A program made the position numbers and the translations under genes. Of a stretch of 5,622 nt of DNA, positions 5,567-5,622 are shown one piece after another (the stretch's first letter is position 1; each line of letters starts with the position of its first letter). The notes beneath the pieces are model-generated. The model did not search any database and was not told where the DNA came from. It saw only the letters and a program-made list of their open reading frames with translations. The stretch is from Candidatus Omnitrophota bacterium (GTDB lineage: Bacteria; Omnitrophota; Gorgyraeia; Velamenicoccales; Velamenicoccaceae): positions 1 to 5,622 of the forward strand of contig DMEU01000030.1 of assembly GCA_003451585.1 (NCBI GenBank), in the 5' to 3' direction.

Positions 5567-5622
5567 AATACCTAAAAACACACAACTCGCCCTGGAATAA
5601 TAAAAGGAACAGTGGAAACGGC
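5567..5622. other. Remaining non-coding tail with no clear feature
   Basis: AT-rich sequence follows copy C. AAAAGGA at 5602-5608 precedes a GTG at 5612 by only three bases, too close and too near the window edge to call a gene start. I see no other signal. Confidence 0.4.

Noticed and set aside
5602..5622. AAAAGGA followed by GTG as the start of another gene at the right edge
   Set aside because: Spacing of three bases is too short and only three codons are visible, so it cannot be supported.
1..5622. CRISPR array, tRNA or rRNA genes, transposase or integrase genes
   Set aside because: The repeats are three imperfect intergenic copies without regular spacers, no cloverleaf or rRNA-like sequence was seen, and no ORF has transposase or recombinase motifs.

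Overview
The window holds a tight, single-direction block of six + strand genes (about 175-5391). The gaps between them are only 3 to 22 bases, and I see no convincing terminator inside, so they probably form one transcription unit. In order they encode a soluble PAS-containing sensor histidine kinase, a membrane-anchored DUF192 protein, an unrecognised membrane/lipoprotein ORF, a PagL-type lipid A 3-O-deacylase, a GatB/YqeY-family protein and a Crp/Fnr-family transcription regulator. 

The source looks like an uncultivated Gram-negative (diderm) bacterium. PagL is an outer-membrane enzyme acting on lipopolysaccharide, and the third gene carries a lipobox. The moderate GC content, the AAG/GAT/ATA-rich codon use and the style of the small lipoprotein are compatible with Candidatus Omnitrophota or a related lineage. 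That placement is an impression from sequence style, not a demonstrated assignment. 

Layout: bases 1-147 are non-coding and mostly occupied by a repeat copy (A). The gene block follows. Bases 5392-5622 are non-coding and hold two more copies (B and C) of the same repeat in the opposite orientation, so the gene block is bracketed by inverted copies of one repeat family. Over the 40-base core, A and C are identical except for two one-base indels. Copy C carries a short GC hairpin followed by six T, placed where a terminator for the block would be expected. 

Functionally the block mixes envelope proteins (PagL, the lipoprotein ORF, DUF192) with two regulators (a kinase lacking a receiver domain or an adjacent response regulator, and a Crp/Fnr protein lacking cAMP-contact residues and cysteines). 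A plausible but unproven reading is an envelope-remodelling unit with built-in signalling. The most unusual points are the uncharacterised repeat family around the block, the 80-residue extension in front of a lipobox in the third gene, the unfamiliar N-terminal half of the kinase, and an Asp where PagL normally has its catalytic Glu.
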